IMG/VR virus record: IMGVR_UViG_3300042563_000035
Span: 1-25,394 of that record
Strand: one strand, 5' to 3'
From: a virus
Length of the DNA stretch: 25,394 bases
The translations under genes and the position numbers were made by a program. Below are positions 1-9,227 of the stretch, in pieces. Below the pieces are notes generated by a model, which made no database searches, had not been told where the DNA came from, and saw only the letters and a list, made by a program, of their open reading frames with translations. How positions within the stretch are numbered: the first letter of the stretch is position 1; the number at the start of each line of letters is the position of its first letter.

Positions 1-3000
1 GAAAGAAATTCTGTTCTGGTGATTCTGTTCGTAAAATATTAAATTGATTGCTTTTAATTGGAACAAAATTTTGATCCAGAATCATACCTTTGTTAGGTAG
101 GTTAGAAATTTCGTCTACCATTGATCCGTTGGATGAGAAGCTCAGTTTAGCAGCCATTGGATTCAATACCAATAATGTGCCAGAATCCCAGCCTTGCTGT
201 GCCCAATATAAAAATTCACGAACGCTCAGAGTCCAATTTCTTGGTAATCCCAAATCTGGATCTACCGTAGTAAATAAGAACCCGCTGGCTGTTAGCTGTC
301 TTTCGTAACTGATCAAAAAGTCTGCCAATTGTTGTGGCGTTGCAAACGTTGCCCCATAAGGAATTGAAGTTACTGTTGTGCTGCTAGATTGATAAATCTT
401 AACTGATAAATTGTTAACTGTAACTACCGCAGGGGCACTAGTATTAACTACGCTGGGTAATATATCAAAAAATGGTTGGTTGATGTTGTACCCAGACACG
501 CTGTATCCAGCCTGTGTTTTTTCAACAATAACTGCGCTATAGGTAACGGTAGTAACTGGAACAGATTTCCCGAGATAAACATCATAATTGTTATCTGGTA
601 GCACTACGCTTGAATTGGTACTACCCGGACTTGTTTGCTCTGCAGAAACTGTAAGTATGTTTTTGTCTGTGAATCCTGCGGTTTTATATGCCAAGTTAAC
701 ATTTAAGTTTTGTAGATAAGAATTGATTTTAACCACAGGATCAATTCCTAGATTTTTTAAATAATCTCCAATCCAGTTAACATATCCGCTGGTACGCAAC
801 ACAGTACCCGGTACAGTGGTAGTATCACCGTTTACTCTAAGAGCTGACGGAGTTACTTTTTTATTGTCTATATTAGAAAATTGCCCTGTTATTGCATTTT
901 CAAAGAAACGACTTGTATCTATTTGTGTAGCAAAATACTCTGCAGGTCTAGCCAATGATAATGCTAATTGTAAAGCATAAGGAAAATCGCTGCTGCGTCT
1001 CCACGCTACTTCGCTAGGAGATTGTTCACCCACACTAAAGTTGCTTGACGCACTTGTTATGTTATATTGCTTAACTAAATTTGCATCAGTTGGCGATAAT
1101 AAATTACCAGCTGCATCAGTTGGTATAAAATCTTTAAGATTGGGTCTAACAAATCTAGCATCAGTATACGACTGCCCATTGTTCCACACATAGCCAGCAG
1201 CTAAATCGTCCCATAGTGTAGTGTTTCCATTTGTATATGGACCGGGGCCGTAACGATCTTCCCACCAACTTGGCTCAATGTCAAATCCTAACATTTTCCA
1301 AGGAGTTGTATTTGGTGTATCTGTGTCAAACCAATATTGATAAATTGCTCTCCAGGATCCTTGTAAGAATGATCCGTCAACTATATCAACAAATTTATTG
1401 TAGTTCCAGGTCCAGGAATCATTGGCATCATACCATTCATTGTTGGTGTAATCAATATTGTTTACGCCAACCCAGTTTAAAAAGTTTTGGCTTAACAATT
1501 GATTCCATTCGTTCAATGAGTAGTCAGTTGTTCTAAATCTACCTGGTATAACATCTTCTGGATCTATTATATTGTTTTCGTAGTTGGACTTAATATTATT
1601 ATAAATTCTACGTTCAATTTCTAATAGATAGTCGTCGCGGAAATCACCAAACGCAGGTGTCAATGATCCATCGTGACCACGTATTACATCTATGGGAGTT
1701 CTATAACTATCATCTGTGTAAATCTCAGGAGAGAACTTTGAGTATAACCCCAACTTGGTTGGAGTCTCAGGTATATAATTACCGTCAGTGTTGGCGTAGT
1801 CTCGTATGACTAAGGTGTCCCCAAAAGTCAATTGTTTTAATATAGTAACTGCCGGCACAGTTGAACTAAAGGTATAATCAACACCTTTGGTCAATTGCGA
1901 ACCGTTATGGTATACTAATACTGCACGATTTCCCAGTGCTGTGTCGTCAAATATTGACGAAATTTCGTACTGAGTCTGTCTAGCATTTAAAATGCTGTAG
2001 GATATCGAAGTGTACTCTGATCCGTAAGGGACCATATCGCTGTAATACCAAGGAAAGCTGCTGTTTTTTACCGAGTTGATACTAGATAGAATTAAATCAA
2101 CCCCTGTTACAGGATCATTATAATCTAATGTAGTCAGTGTTACGCAGGCCTGTAAAAACTTATTTTTAAAGCGTTGATATTCTTTACGTGCCAAAGATAT
2201 ACCGTCAACAAAATTTAATTGTTGATCATTTAAAAAAGTCATTGCATACAGCAGAGGTCCGCTATGTTGCAATAGTGTACCACCTTGTGCTTTTACATAT
2301 TGGTCCTGAATTGGTATATCGTTGTTAGATGTATTTTCAATTAATTTATTGTAATGAGTACGTATTTGTCCGAGTGTAATAGTGTCAAAAGTTTCATTAA
2401 GTGGATTATAATCTAAGTTTTCAGGAACAACATAGTATCCTGTTTTGCTAATGGTGTTGCTGTATACCGCCACATCTATCTTGGCACCAATATTAGGTAA
2501 CGTGGTTAGTAATACAACATCATAAATTCCCACTTTAGTAACAGTATAATCAGTGTCGGGGTCAAGTAATGCATTATCTAAGAAGACTTTGATGTAGGGA
2601 ACGGTTGCTTGATCCACAGGCAATATATCTATTTGCACAAACGCATATTGTTGACCGGAGACTGTTACCACTAGCCCGTCATAAAACTTTGAGAACATTT
2701 GGTACTGATCGCTTATTTCTACGCTGTTGACCCAATTGTTAAGTTTTACAGAGGTAGTTAATCCTGAGTTTTTAACTATATAACCAGTACTGCATTTAAC
2801 TGGTGCAGAAGCTCCTGTGTAAGTAAAAGACTCTACATCGTAATAGTTCTTAAAGACTATATCGCCAATGTTATTAAAGTTCTGATACTTTAACGGAAAC
2901 CCCAGTAGTAGGTCATTATTGCCTGTGCCTACATCGTAACCAAAGAACTTTGTGCCTGTAAAAGTTGAAGCAGGATAAACGGTAGTATCTGAAAAACTAT

Positions 3001-5071
3001 ACCCATCTGTGTCTACTAGATCAAACAATGGAGCTTGATTAAATGCTGTTTTATTTTGGCATTCACTCCACTCAGTTCCATCAAAGTAAAAAGTTTTATT
3101 TGCATACGTGCCTTGTGTTACTAGTACATTTTCGTAAGGCAGCACCGGATCATCAGTTGTTTCAATCAGTCTGATAAAAAACTGATTATTAATTGTTTGT
3201 ACATCCACTAGCCAAATTTTATTTGTGACATTAACATCGTAATCGTTAGCAAAAACAATTCGCTGCCCAGTTACTAGTTTGATGCCTTGTATGTACGCTT
3301 CAATTTGCCCAGCATATTCATTGAAAGCATCAGTTGCTGTAAATACAATCAGATTGATATTGTCTTTGGCCGACTTACCAAAATTAAACAATTGTAGGCT
3401 TGATTCAAATTCAATGATAGGACGCCGTCCTGCAATATTGGGTCCATAGTCTACTTCTGTTTTATTGTATTCAGCGACAGCATTTAATACATCAACGTGG
3501 AACCAACGATTTGTGCGGCTCCAAGGATTATGATCTTGACTGGTACGGTTAACAGTAATATAGTCCGCTGTTGTTTCTATTAGAGATGTGAAAGCTGCGG
3601 GCACAGTCAGCTGACTGACTGCAATCAATTGAATTGAGGTACCCACACCTTCTACATACCACTGACTGTTGGCATAGGAGCTAGGAACAACCAAGCTGTC
3701 AAATTGGATTTTTAGTCCATTGGTGAATTTTATACCGTTTGGACTAGTATATCCTATTTTACCAAGTATATCGCTGTTTACATCAATCGGCACACTGGCA
3801 TTGTCGACTATTTTAATTTGACCCACAAATCCTGGATTTGCACTGTCTTGATAAAATAGATAATTTAACGGCGCTGTTATTACCGGAACAATATTGTACT
3901 GTTCGTTGTTGTTTAACCAAAATTGTGTGCTGGCATAAAGTGTGCCCGATTTAACAAAAACTTTTTCTTTAATTCCAACTGCGTCAATTGGTACTAGTTG
4001 TATTAGATAGTCAGTTGTACCGACAGGGCTTAGTGTAATCTTCCAGCTGCCTCGACGATACTGTGTCGGTGCTATGCCAGGTAAGTATCCGCCCGAGTCA
4101 AATGGCATAACGTTATTAAATCCGTTGGTGTCAAATGTTCCTTCTGCTGTCCACAAGTCGTCATCGACATCTGAGTTGATAAAAATTATAGTTTTGTTTT
4201 GTAGTTGTGCATTAAGCCCGTCAATGCCTTCTGGAAATTCTCTCAAGAATTGGCTGAGCAATCTATTTTGTATCTGACTATAACTAAAAGTTGCTGCTGC
4301 ATCAACCTGCGTAGCAATTGGCATTCTTACATAAAAATCTTGTGCAGTTGCTAATGGTACATTGAATGTTACCGCACCGCTATCTGTACCATTGTTTTTA
4401 ACTCCAAATATTTCTCTTGTGCCCACTGTGGAGATGTTGGAATCTACTCCCGAAGTACCTACTTCATTTTGTAGCCAAAACTTAAAGCCTGGCTGATCTA
4501 CTGTAAATGTGTAACGACCACCTCGTGCTAGTGTTAGTTGTGTATTTGGGTGCGGGCCCACACCGCTAAATGTATACCCGCCTACGTTAGTATTGCGTGT
4601 TACTACATAGTCTGCTCTTAGAGGAGTATCCCCTGCTGTGACTGATACTGCGGCTGTTCCGTTTGGTAACCAATAATAGTTGTTATAGTTTACAAACTTG
4701 TCGTAATCTGTATGGCTGTCGTAGTTGTAGGAGTTAGTTCTAAATAGTCGTTGTTGATTGTCCGACTTACCATTATAATTTTCAACGTTCTGTAACAAAT
4801 CAGCGTAGGTAGTATTAAAGATTATATCAGCATCTTGATTGCGAATTACAACACTGGGCTCAAGTTGATACTTTGTGCGTTGCTGTGTTGGCTCAGGTAT
4901 GTAATTATCCCCTTGCTTGTATGTGGGTGCGAAAGTTCTACCAATGTATCCATTGATCGGCACATTAAAAGAATCTGTCACTAGCTGATCTAGTGTGCTT
5001 CCAAAAAATCGTTGGTTAGTGTCGGATCTAAATACTTCAGGTAAAAAATTTAGGGTGCTAATTAATGCCAT
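1..5071 (-). CDS. Very large virion structural protein, probable baseplate protein in the gp7 position (3' end outside window)
   Basis: One uninterrupted minus-strand frame of 1690 codons runs from the ATG at 5071 off the left edge, so the C-terminus is missing. I checked the frame at several points (near 3505, 2440, 1213 and 85) and saw no break. The start overlaps the gp6 stop by one base (TAATG), with TAGGA eight bases upstream, so translation is probably coupled to gp6. The protein is rich in Asn, Thr, Tyr and beta-strand-like segments, with no signal peptide or membrane segment. Motifs such as PETPTKLGLYSKF, followed by an RGHDGS segment, resemble very large structural proteins of marine T4-like phages, but this rests on memory. 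In T4, gp7 (about 1030 residues) follows gp6, so a wedge role is inferred from position and size. It could instead be a tail-fibre connector. Confidence 0.6.
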   Translation of the reverse strand, partial: MALISTLNFLPEVFRSDTNQRFFGSTLDQLVTDSFNVPINGYIGRTFAPTYKQGDNYIPEPTQQRTKYQLEPSVVIRNQDADIIFNTTYADLLQNVENYNGKSDNQQRLFRTNSYNYDSHTDYDKFVNYNNYYWLPNGTAAVSVTAGDTPLRADYVVTRNTNVGGYTFSGVGPHPNTQLTLARGGRYTFTVDQPGFKFWLQNEVGTSGVDSNISTVGTREIFGVKNNGTDSGAVTFNVPLATAQDFYVRMPIATQVDAAATFSYSQIQNRLLSQFLREFPEGIDGLNAQLQNKTIIFINSDVDDDLWTAEGTFDTNGFNNVMPFDSGGYLPGIAPTQYRRGSWKITLSPVGTTDYLIQLVPIDAVGIKEKVFVKSGTLYASTQFWLNNNEQYNIVPVITAPLNYLFYQDSANPGFVGQIKIVDNASVPIDVNSDILGKIGYTSPNGIKFTNGLKIQFDSLVVPSSYANSQWYVEGVGTSIQLIAVSQLTVPAAFTSLIETTADYITVNRTSQDHNPWSRTNRWFHVDVLNAVAEYNKTEVDYGPNIAGRRPIIEFESSLQLFNFGKSAKDNINLIVFTATDAFNEYAGQIEAYIQGIKLVTGQRIVFANDYDVNVTNKIWLVDVQTINNQFFIRLIETTDDPVLPYENVLVTQGTYANKTFYFDGTEWSECQNKTAFNQAPLFDLVDTDGYSFSDTTVYPASTFTGTKFFGYDVGTGNNDLLLGFPLKYQNFNNIGDIVFKNYYDVESFTYTGASAPVKCSTGYIVKNSGLTTSVKLNNWVNSVEISDQYQMFSKFYDGLVVTVSGQQYAFVQIDILPVDQATVPYIKVFLDNALLDPDTDYTVTKVGIYDVVLLTTLPNIGAKIDVAVYSNTISKTGYYVVPENLDYNPLNETFDTITLGQIRTHYNKLIENTSNNDIPIQDQYVKAQGGTLLQHSGPLLYAMTFLNDQQLNFVDGISLARKEYQRFKNKFLQACVTLTTLDYNDPVTGVDLILSSINSVKNSSFPWYYSDMVPYGSEYTSISYSILNARQTQYEISSIFDDTALGNRAVLVYHNGSQLTKGVDYTFSSTVPAVTILKQLTFGDTLVIRDYANTDGNYIPETPTKLGLYSKFSPEIYTDDSYRTPIDVIRGHDGSLTPAFGDFRDDYLLEIERRIYNNIKSNYENNIIDPEDVIPGRFRTTDYSLNEWNQLLSQNFLNWVGVNNIDYTNNEWYDANDSWTWNYNKFVDIVDGSFLQGSWRAIYQYWFDTDTPNTTPWKMLGFDIEPSWWEDRYGPGPYTNGNTTLWDDLAAGYVWNNGQSYTDARFVRPNLKDFIPTDAAGNLLSPTDANLVKQYNITSASSNFSVGEQSPSEVAWRRSSDFPYALQLALSLARPAEYFATQIDTSRFFENAITGQFSNIDNKKVTPSALRVNGDTTTVPGTVLRTSGYVNWIGDYLKNLGIDPVVKINSYLQNLNVNLAYKTAGFTDKNILTVSAEQTSPGSTNSSVVLPDNNYDVYLGKSVPVTTVTYSAVIVEKTQAGYSVSGYNINQPFFDILPSVVNTSAPAVVTVNNLSVKIYQSSSTTVTSIPYGATFATPQQLADFLISYERQLTASGFLFTTVDPDLGLPRNWTLSVREFLYWAQQGWDSGTLLVLNPMAAKLSFSSNGSMVDEISNLPNKGMILDQNFVPIKSNQFNILRTESPEQNFF

Positions 5072-8000
5072 TAGTATGTTCCTACTAGGTTGTTGCCAAG
5101 ATTAAGTTGTGCTGCGGTTACTGCACCAATGATGTCAATGTCGTTAACTGTTGCTGCACTGGTGATAATTTCCCAAGGTTCGCTGTTGATTTGAAAGTAA
5201 TTACCAAATACTAAACTATCGCTAGCTGGTACAATTAAAATACTAGCTATGTTAGGAGCCAATGTTGAGTGCAGGTATGCTGATAACTCTGAAAAATAGA
5301 ATGTATCACCAAAATCCCAGTTGCCAACATCAAAGTATCTATTGATTGCTGAAATAACTTGACTCTTTATTTCGTTATCGGTTATATTGACTGCTGGATT
5401 TTTCACTACCTGAAAACGTGCCTGTAATGAAGGGTCTGCTTTTGCGCCGAACAATGGTTTAAATTTGGCAGGATTATAGACTATGCTATCGCTAACAGTT
5501 TTGTAGTTATCTAACTCGCTGTAGTCAATTTCCAATGTACTTGAAGTAGGCGGAGTTGGCTGTGTTAGTGTACCAGTTAAATCTCTAAGCCAAGCAGCAT
5601 ATGTTCTAGTATACTCCGAAGTTAGAATATACAAATCAATGATGTTAATAGGCGTTGGATCAATTCTATTACGGCTAGGAGAATTGTGTTTGTATCTAAA
5701 ATACAAATTGTCTCGGCTAGTGCTCGAACCAGCAGTGGTTGTATATAGATCGGGATCGTCCGGAACTCCCTCAAGGTGTGAACTTGGGGATTTAACTAAT
5801 ATTTTACTGTCGTCGACATATCCATCCACTGCTGTAATTATATCGTAAACTTGCCAAATTACATCAGTGTCCATTGGTTGTGCGCCACCGGGCTTGGTAT
5901 TAATTTTTAATAGTTTAATCGAATCTGTTATGTTCTCACCGCTCAACGAATCATAAACTTTAACAGTTGGATCGTAGTAGAATTTAGTCGATCCGGTACT
6001 GGAGAAAGTGTATGCCAGTGTCTTGTACTCGATATTATATAGCCCTTGATTGTAATTAAACTTCATCAACCATCCAGAATCTGGTGTTGTGCCAATGTTC
6101 GACGGTGGTATGTTTTTCCATACCTGATTTACTTGATCGTATGTTAATCCAAAATTAGTTTTTGCTGCAATCTGACTAACCATTGTGCTAATTAAACTGC
6201 TGGATAGATCATTTTTATATGTAGGAATAATACTTGAATTTCCCAATAGCCCAGGGCCAGTTATAACAGCTCCAGTGGGCACTACATTAGCAAATCTAAT
6301 TAAGTTTGGTGTGGTTGGATCAGTTGCTGCAACTACACCAGCGACCGCTGAGTAAAAAGTTGAGCTGTTGCTGGTGAACTGCACCGTGGCACCGGGTGCA
6401 ATATATTGAAGGTTACCAGTTACTCCTGTGCCTACTTGCAAGGTATTTCCAGCATACTGTAAGTAGCCACTGCTGCTGACTGTGCTATTTGCTGTTTGAA
6501 AAAACGTTACATTGGCATAAGGACTATTATAACGTTGGTAATTAGCATAATAATAATTACGCATACCAGTTGAATTGATTGCTGGAATTACATCATTATA
6601 AATTGCATTATAAATGTCGTTAGAAGTCAAAAAGTCAAAATTCAATGACCTGGCAGCGGTATTTGCTGTAATAGTGCCATCTTCGCCAAATATGTTTGTG
6701 CTACTATAGCTCTTGGTTGGGTCCAATGAATCTAAATATAAACTAATTCCTGAACTAGTTCTGTTGACTGCTTTAACTTTTTGTATGCTGGTAAATGTAG
6801 TCAGCGGAAGAATATTATAATCCTCACCGGTAATCATACGATTTTGTGTATAGTACTGTTGCGGTGCATACGACTTAATAGAATTCAATGATTGAGTTGA
6901 TGTAGCATTAGTAACAGTATATTTCAAACTAGCAGTAACAGTTAATGTTTCTACTGTGTTTTTAGAACTGATATAGCTGAATGCCACACTAACTGATGAC
7001 ATATCATCTGGCGTTACGCTATAGTTTGCACCTGTGTTGGTACGGTAATAGAATCTGAAGTTTCCCTGAGGAATATTACTAAAGCTACCGTCGCCAAATA
7101 CTAATCCAACTTGATCGTTGCTTAACGAATTAATTTGGTATAAGTTTTTATTTGATTCTTGATTGTAAATTACGTTGACACCGGTTAATGCAGGAACTGC
7201 GCCCCATAGTGTTTGCGTTGAGTTATTTGGGCCAAGTTGGTATAACCAATGGTCATTGTTGTTGATATTATTTGTAGCTATTTGTACAAAGTTATTTGGG
7301 ATAGCATTTTGAAAATTAATATCTGTTGCCTGCAGATTGCCTTGTTTAAAATACAAGAACATACCAGTATCATTACTACCGTTACCGTTGTTATCATTTC
7401 TGTATAAAATGTTAAATCTACCCGATACAGTTGGATCAACTTCGTATATGTAACTTTGCCCAACAGATGTTGCACTAACTGCTTCAAATGGTAAAGTAGT
7501 TGACAATAGATTTACGTTAAACTTGGCCACTGGCAAGCTGTTTGGATTTAGTCTTATACTGTATTCATCTGTTTGAATACCGTTTAATACTTGGCTATTA
7601 CCGGGCTTGCCCAGTGCTTGTCTAGAAACCAGTGCAGAATTAATAATTGTAGTAAACTGCTCTAACCAATTATCGTTAGTAAGATCGTTCCAATTAACTG
7701 TAACACCTGACAGGTTAATTCCGCTGCTGTCAGTTATAGTTTCTGTTGTTTGCACTGAATCAATTTTTACTAATCCAGTTGCACTGCTGCTGCGAGTTGG
7801 ATTGTAACTTAGCATACGGGATAGCTTTAAAATACTATCTCTGCGCTGTGCTGTGTCTAAGAAGTTTTCCCGTGCATTTAAATCTGAGCGGAAAGAAAGG
7901 CTTTGCCCCAGGAATGCAATACAATCAATTAGGGCCAAATATTCAGAGCTTTCAATGAAATCATTGAATGTTTCTGGATAATATGTCTTAATGTACTCAA

Positions 8001-8121
8001 TCATACTATTACGAAGTGTTTCAAAATCGTAACTGGTAAAATCAGCATTGCTGAAAGATTGGTATACTTTTGTCCAGTCCTGTTCGACTAGTAAGTTAGT
8101 TTGACGAGTAGTTTGTGCCAT
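5071..8121 (-). CDS. 6: Baseplate wedge protein gp6-like (baseplate J family)
   Basis: The protein has 1016 residues, longer than T4 gp6 (660). Gp6 forms the inner ring of the baseplate wedges that holds the structure together and changes shape on contraction. The N-terminal 110 residues are the most recognisable part. They include SSEYLALIDCIAFLGQSLSF (residues 58-77), then NARENFLDTAQRRDSILKLS (82-101), the helical start typical of gp6 and J-like proteins, in which unstructured ends are placed before a row of lysines and arginines. The middle is a long beta-rich region that accounts for the extra length. The C-terminal part (KSQVISAINRYFDVGNWDFG, about 930-950) matches the end of the J-like fold. 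The gene lies directly after gp25, as in T4 (25 before 6), and its stop overlaps the next start. The ATG at 8121 has AGG upstream. Confidence 0.88.
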   Translation of the reverse strand: MAQTTRQTNLLVEQDWTKVYQSFSNADFTSYDFETLRNSMIEYIKTYYPETFNDFIESSEYLALIDCIAFLGQSLSFRSDLNARENFLDTAQRRDSILKLSRMLSYNPTRSSSATGLVKIDSVQTTETITDSSGINLSGVTVNWNDLTNDNWLEQFTTIINSALVSRQALGKPGNSQVLNGIQTDEYSIRLNPNSLPVAKFNVNLLSTTLPFEAVSATSVGQSYIYEVDPTVSGRFNILYRNDNNGNGSNDTGMFLYFKQGNLQATDINFQNAIPNNFVQIATNNINNNDHWLYQLGPNNSTQTLWGAVPALTGVNVIYNQESNKNLYQINSLSNDQVGLVFGDGSFSNIPQGNFRFYYRTNTGANYSVTPDDMSSVSVAFSYISSKNTVETLTVTASLKYTVTNATSTQSLNSIKSYAPQQYYTQNRMITGEDYNILPLTTFTSIQKVKAVNRTSSGISLYLDSLDPTKSYSSTNIFGEDGTITANTAARSLNFDFLTSNDIYNAIYNDVIPAINSTGMRNYYYANYQRYNSPYANVTFFQTANSTVSSSGYLQYAGNTLQVGTGVTGNLQYIAPGATVQFTSNSSTFYSAVAGVVAATDPTTPNLIRFANVVPTGAVITGPGLLGNSSIIPTYKNDLSSSLISTMVSQIAAKTNFGLTYDQVNQVWKNIPPSNIGTTPDSGWLMKFNYNQGLYNIEYKTLAYTFSSTGSTKFYYDPTVKVYDSLSGENITDSIKLLKINTKPGGAQPMDTDVIWQVYDIITAVDGYVDDSKILVKSPSSHLEGVPDDPDLYTTTAGSSTSRDNLYFRYKHNSPSRNRIDPTPINIIDLYILTSEYTRTYAAWLRDLTGTLTQPTPPTSSTLEIDYSELDNYKTVSDSIVYNPAKFKPLFGAKADPSLQARFQVVKNPAVNITDNEIKSQVISAINRYFDVGNWDFGDTFYFSELSAYLHSTLAPNIASILIVPASDSLVFGNYFQINSEPWEIITSAATVNDIDIIGAVTAAQLNLGNNLVGTY

Positions 8122-8141
8122 ATGTGTTTACCTATATCATA

Positions 8142-8149
8142 TATTTATT
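8142..8149 (-). promoter_or_regulatory. Possible T4-type late promoter upstream of gp6
   Basis: On the minus strand the sequence reads AATAAATA, seven of eight bases of the T4 late box TATAAATA. It lies 20 bases before the gp6 ATG, which would give a leader of about 15 bases containing AGG. There is no -35 element, as expected for gp55-dependent promoters. In AT-rich DNA a 7/8 match can arise by chance. Confidence 0.4.
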
Positions 8150-8169
8150 TAGGTAAATTATATGGTCAG

Positions 8170-8547
8170 TTAATATGATGATGTTAGGGATCTTGTGGTT
8201 TGATCAAACAATAAGTTGAAAGTTTCAGACTGATCTGTTGGTACATAAGTCAAACTTATTTGTATTTGTAAGCCGTTTGTTTGTTCCGTAATTGATACCG
8301 ATTCTACTGCAAGTCGGGGATCATAACGAACTATACGTTTGACATCGTCTGATATAATCTGTTGGGAATCATCATCCAATGGTTCGAATAACATATCCCA
8401 TATAATCGTGCCAAAATCAGGATTCATTAATCGAGAACCCTTTCTAGTATTAAAGTAGTTAAATAGATCCTGTTTAGCCAGAGCATAATCCTCTAAGCTG
8501 TACTTTTTCTTGTTAACTAGTGTGCTAAAACCTCTGTATGTTGCCAT
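8170..8547 (-). CDS. 25: Baseplate wedge protein gp25-like
   Basis: The protein has 125 residues, close to T4 gp25 (132), a small wedge protein of the gp25/GpW lysozyme-like fold family. Gp25 has no enzyme activity. It sits at the wedge-hub junction and nucleates sheath assembly. Visible family marks are the N-terminal region ending MNPDFGTIIWDMLFEPLDDD (about residues 41-60), where the LFEPL segment is the conserved gp25 core (EPR-type motif), and the following helix IISDDVKRIVRYDPRLAVES. The C-terminal half alternates beta strands (LQIQISLTYV). It precedes gp6 by 48 bases, as in T4. The ATG at 8547 has no clear Shine-Dalgarno sequence. Confidence 0.92.
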   Translation of the reverse strand: MATYRGFSTLVNKKKYSLEDYALAKQDLFNYFNTRKGSRLMNPDFGTIIWDMLFEPLDDDSQQIISDDVKRIVRYDPRLAVESVSITEQTNGLQIQISLTYVPTDQSETFNLLFDQTTRSLTSSY

Positions 8548-8560
8548 ATATGTATTTATT

Positions 8561-9226
8561 TTAAATTAGTGTTTGTAGAGCATATCTACCACTGTTAAAG
8601 TTTGCAATTCCGTTGCCTTTGTTGAAAAATCTCCAGGCATATGCGCCTGTTCCCGACGGGTTATTCCTATTAGGCTTTTTACCTACACCCAAATCCCAAG
8701 CAACGTATACCATTCCGGCTGCAACATCATTGGTGTCGGTATTTTTAATAGCCCCAATATTTTGTAATTCCAAGTAAAGATCGTTTATTCTTTGATATGC
8801 CAAGTGATCTTGCACTACCTGAGCTATCAGAAACGTATCTATATCCGGCACATCATAGAAGTAATAAGCATAAGAATTGGTATTATTTCTAATGTATGTG
8901 GGTTGCCAGGTGTTACGATAGTTAACTGCATCAGTTCCATATTGATTGATTGCACCGGCTATCAATAGTCCATAACTTTCTAACTGTGCAGGTGTAATTT
9001 GATAGTAGCCAAGCTCATCATTTGCCCCAATCTTAGACAAGTTCCAGCCGCTTTTGTCGTAGGCAATTTGCGATTGTAAGCTTTGTAATTGCAAATTAGT
9101 CAAAGTACCAATATTGGCCCATGACGGCGGTAGTGTAGGTACGTCGGGGCGACCTAGCCAGCTGATTGGCATAGGGTTAGGAATAGCTTGTCCCACTGCA
9201 TTTAGAAATCCAAGATCTTGTAACAT
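8561..9226 (-). CDS. Probable tail lysozyme/transglycosylase-like protein
   Basis: The protein has 221 residues and no signal peptide. Residues 52-90 look like a phage lysozyme or transglycosylase-type active-site region: a helix ending AYDKSGWN (55-62), then ANDELGYYQITPAQLESYG (68-86), comparable with the ESG...LGKYQF...L..G arrangement of peptidoglycan hydrolases. A later helical part (FLIAQVVQDHLAYQRINDLY, 132-151) followed by AAGMVYVAWDLGVG and AYAWRFFNKGNG also fits that fold. The usual catalytic Glu would be Asp57 here, so activity is uncertain. The gene starts one base after the gp5 stop, implying coupled translation. It may supply the lysozyme function that T4 carries inside gp5. Function is inferred from the motif and position, without a database match. 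Confidence 0.5.
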   Translation of the reverse strand: MLQDLGFLNAVGQAIPNPMPISWLGRPDVPTLPPSWANIGTLTNLQLQSLQSQIAYDKSGWNLSKIGANDELGYYQITPAQLESYGLLIAGAINQYGTDAVNYRNTWQPTYIRNNTNSYAYYFYDVPDIDTFLIAQVVQDHLAYQRINDLYLELQNIGAIKNTDTNDVAAGMVYVAWDLGVGKKPNRNNPSGTGAYAWRFFNKGNGIANFNSGRYALQTLI

Positions 9227-9227
9227 A

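Noticed and set aside
8553-8560. AATAAATA late-promoter-like box before gp25
   Set aside because: It ends five bases before the gp25 ATG, so transcription would start at or inside the start codon. AT-rich spacer is the simpler reading.
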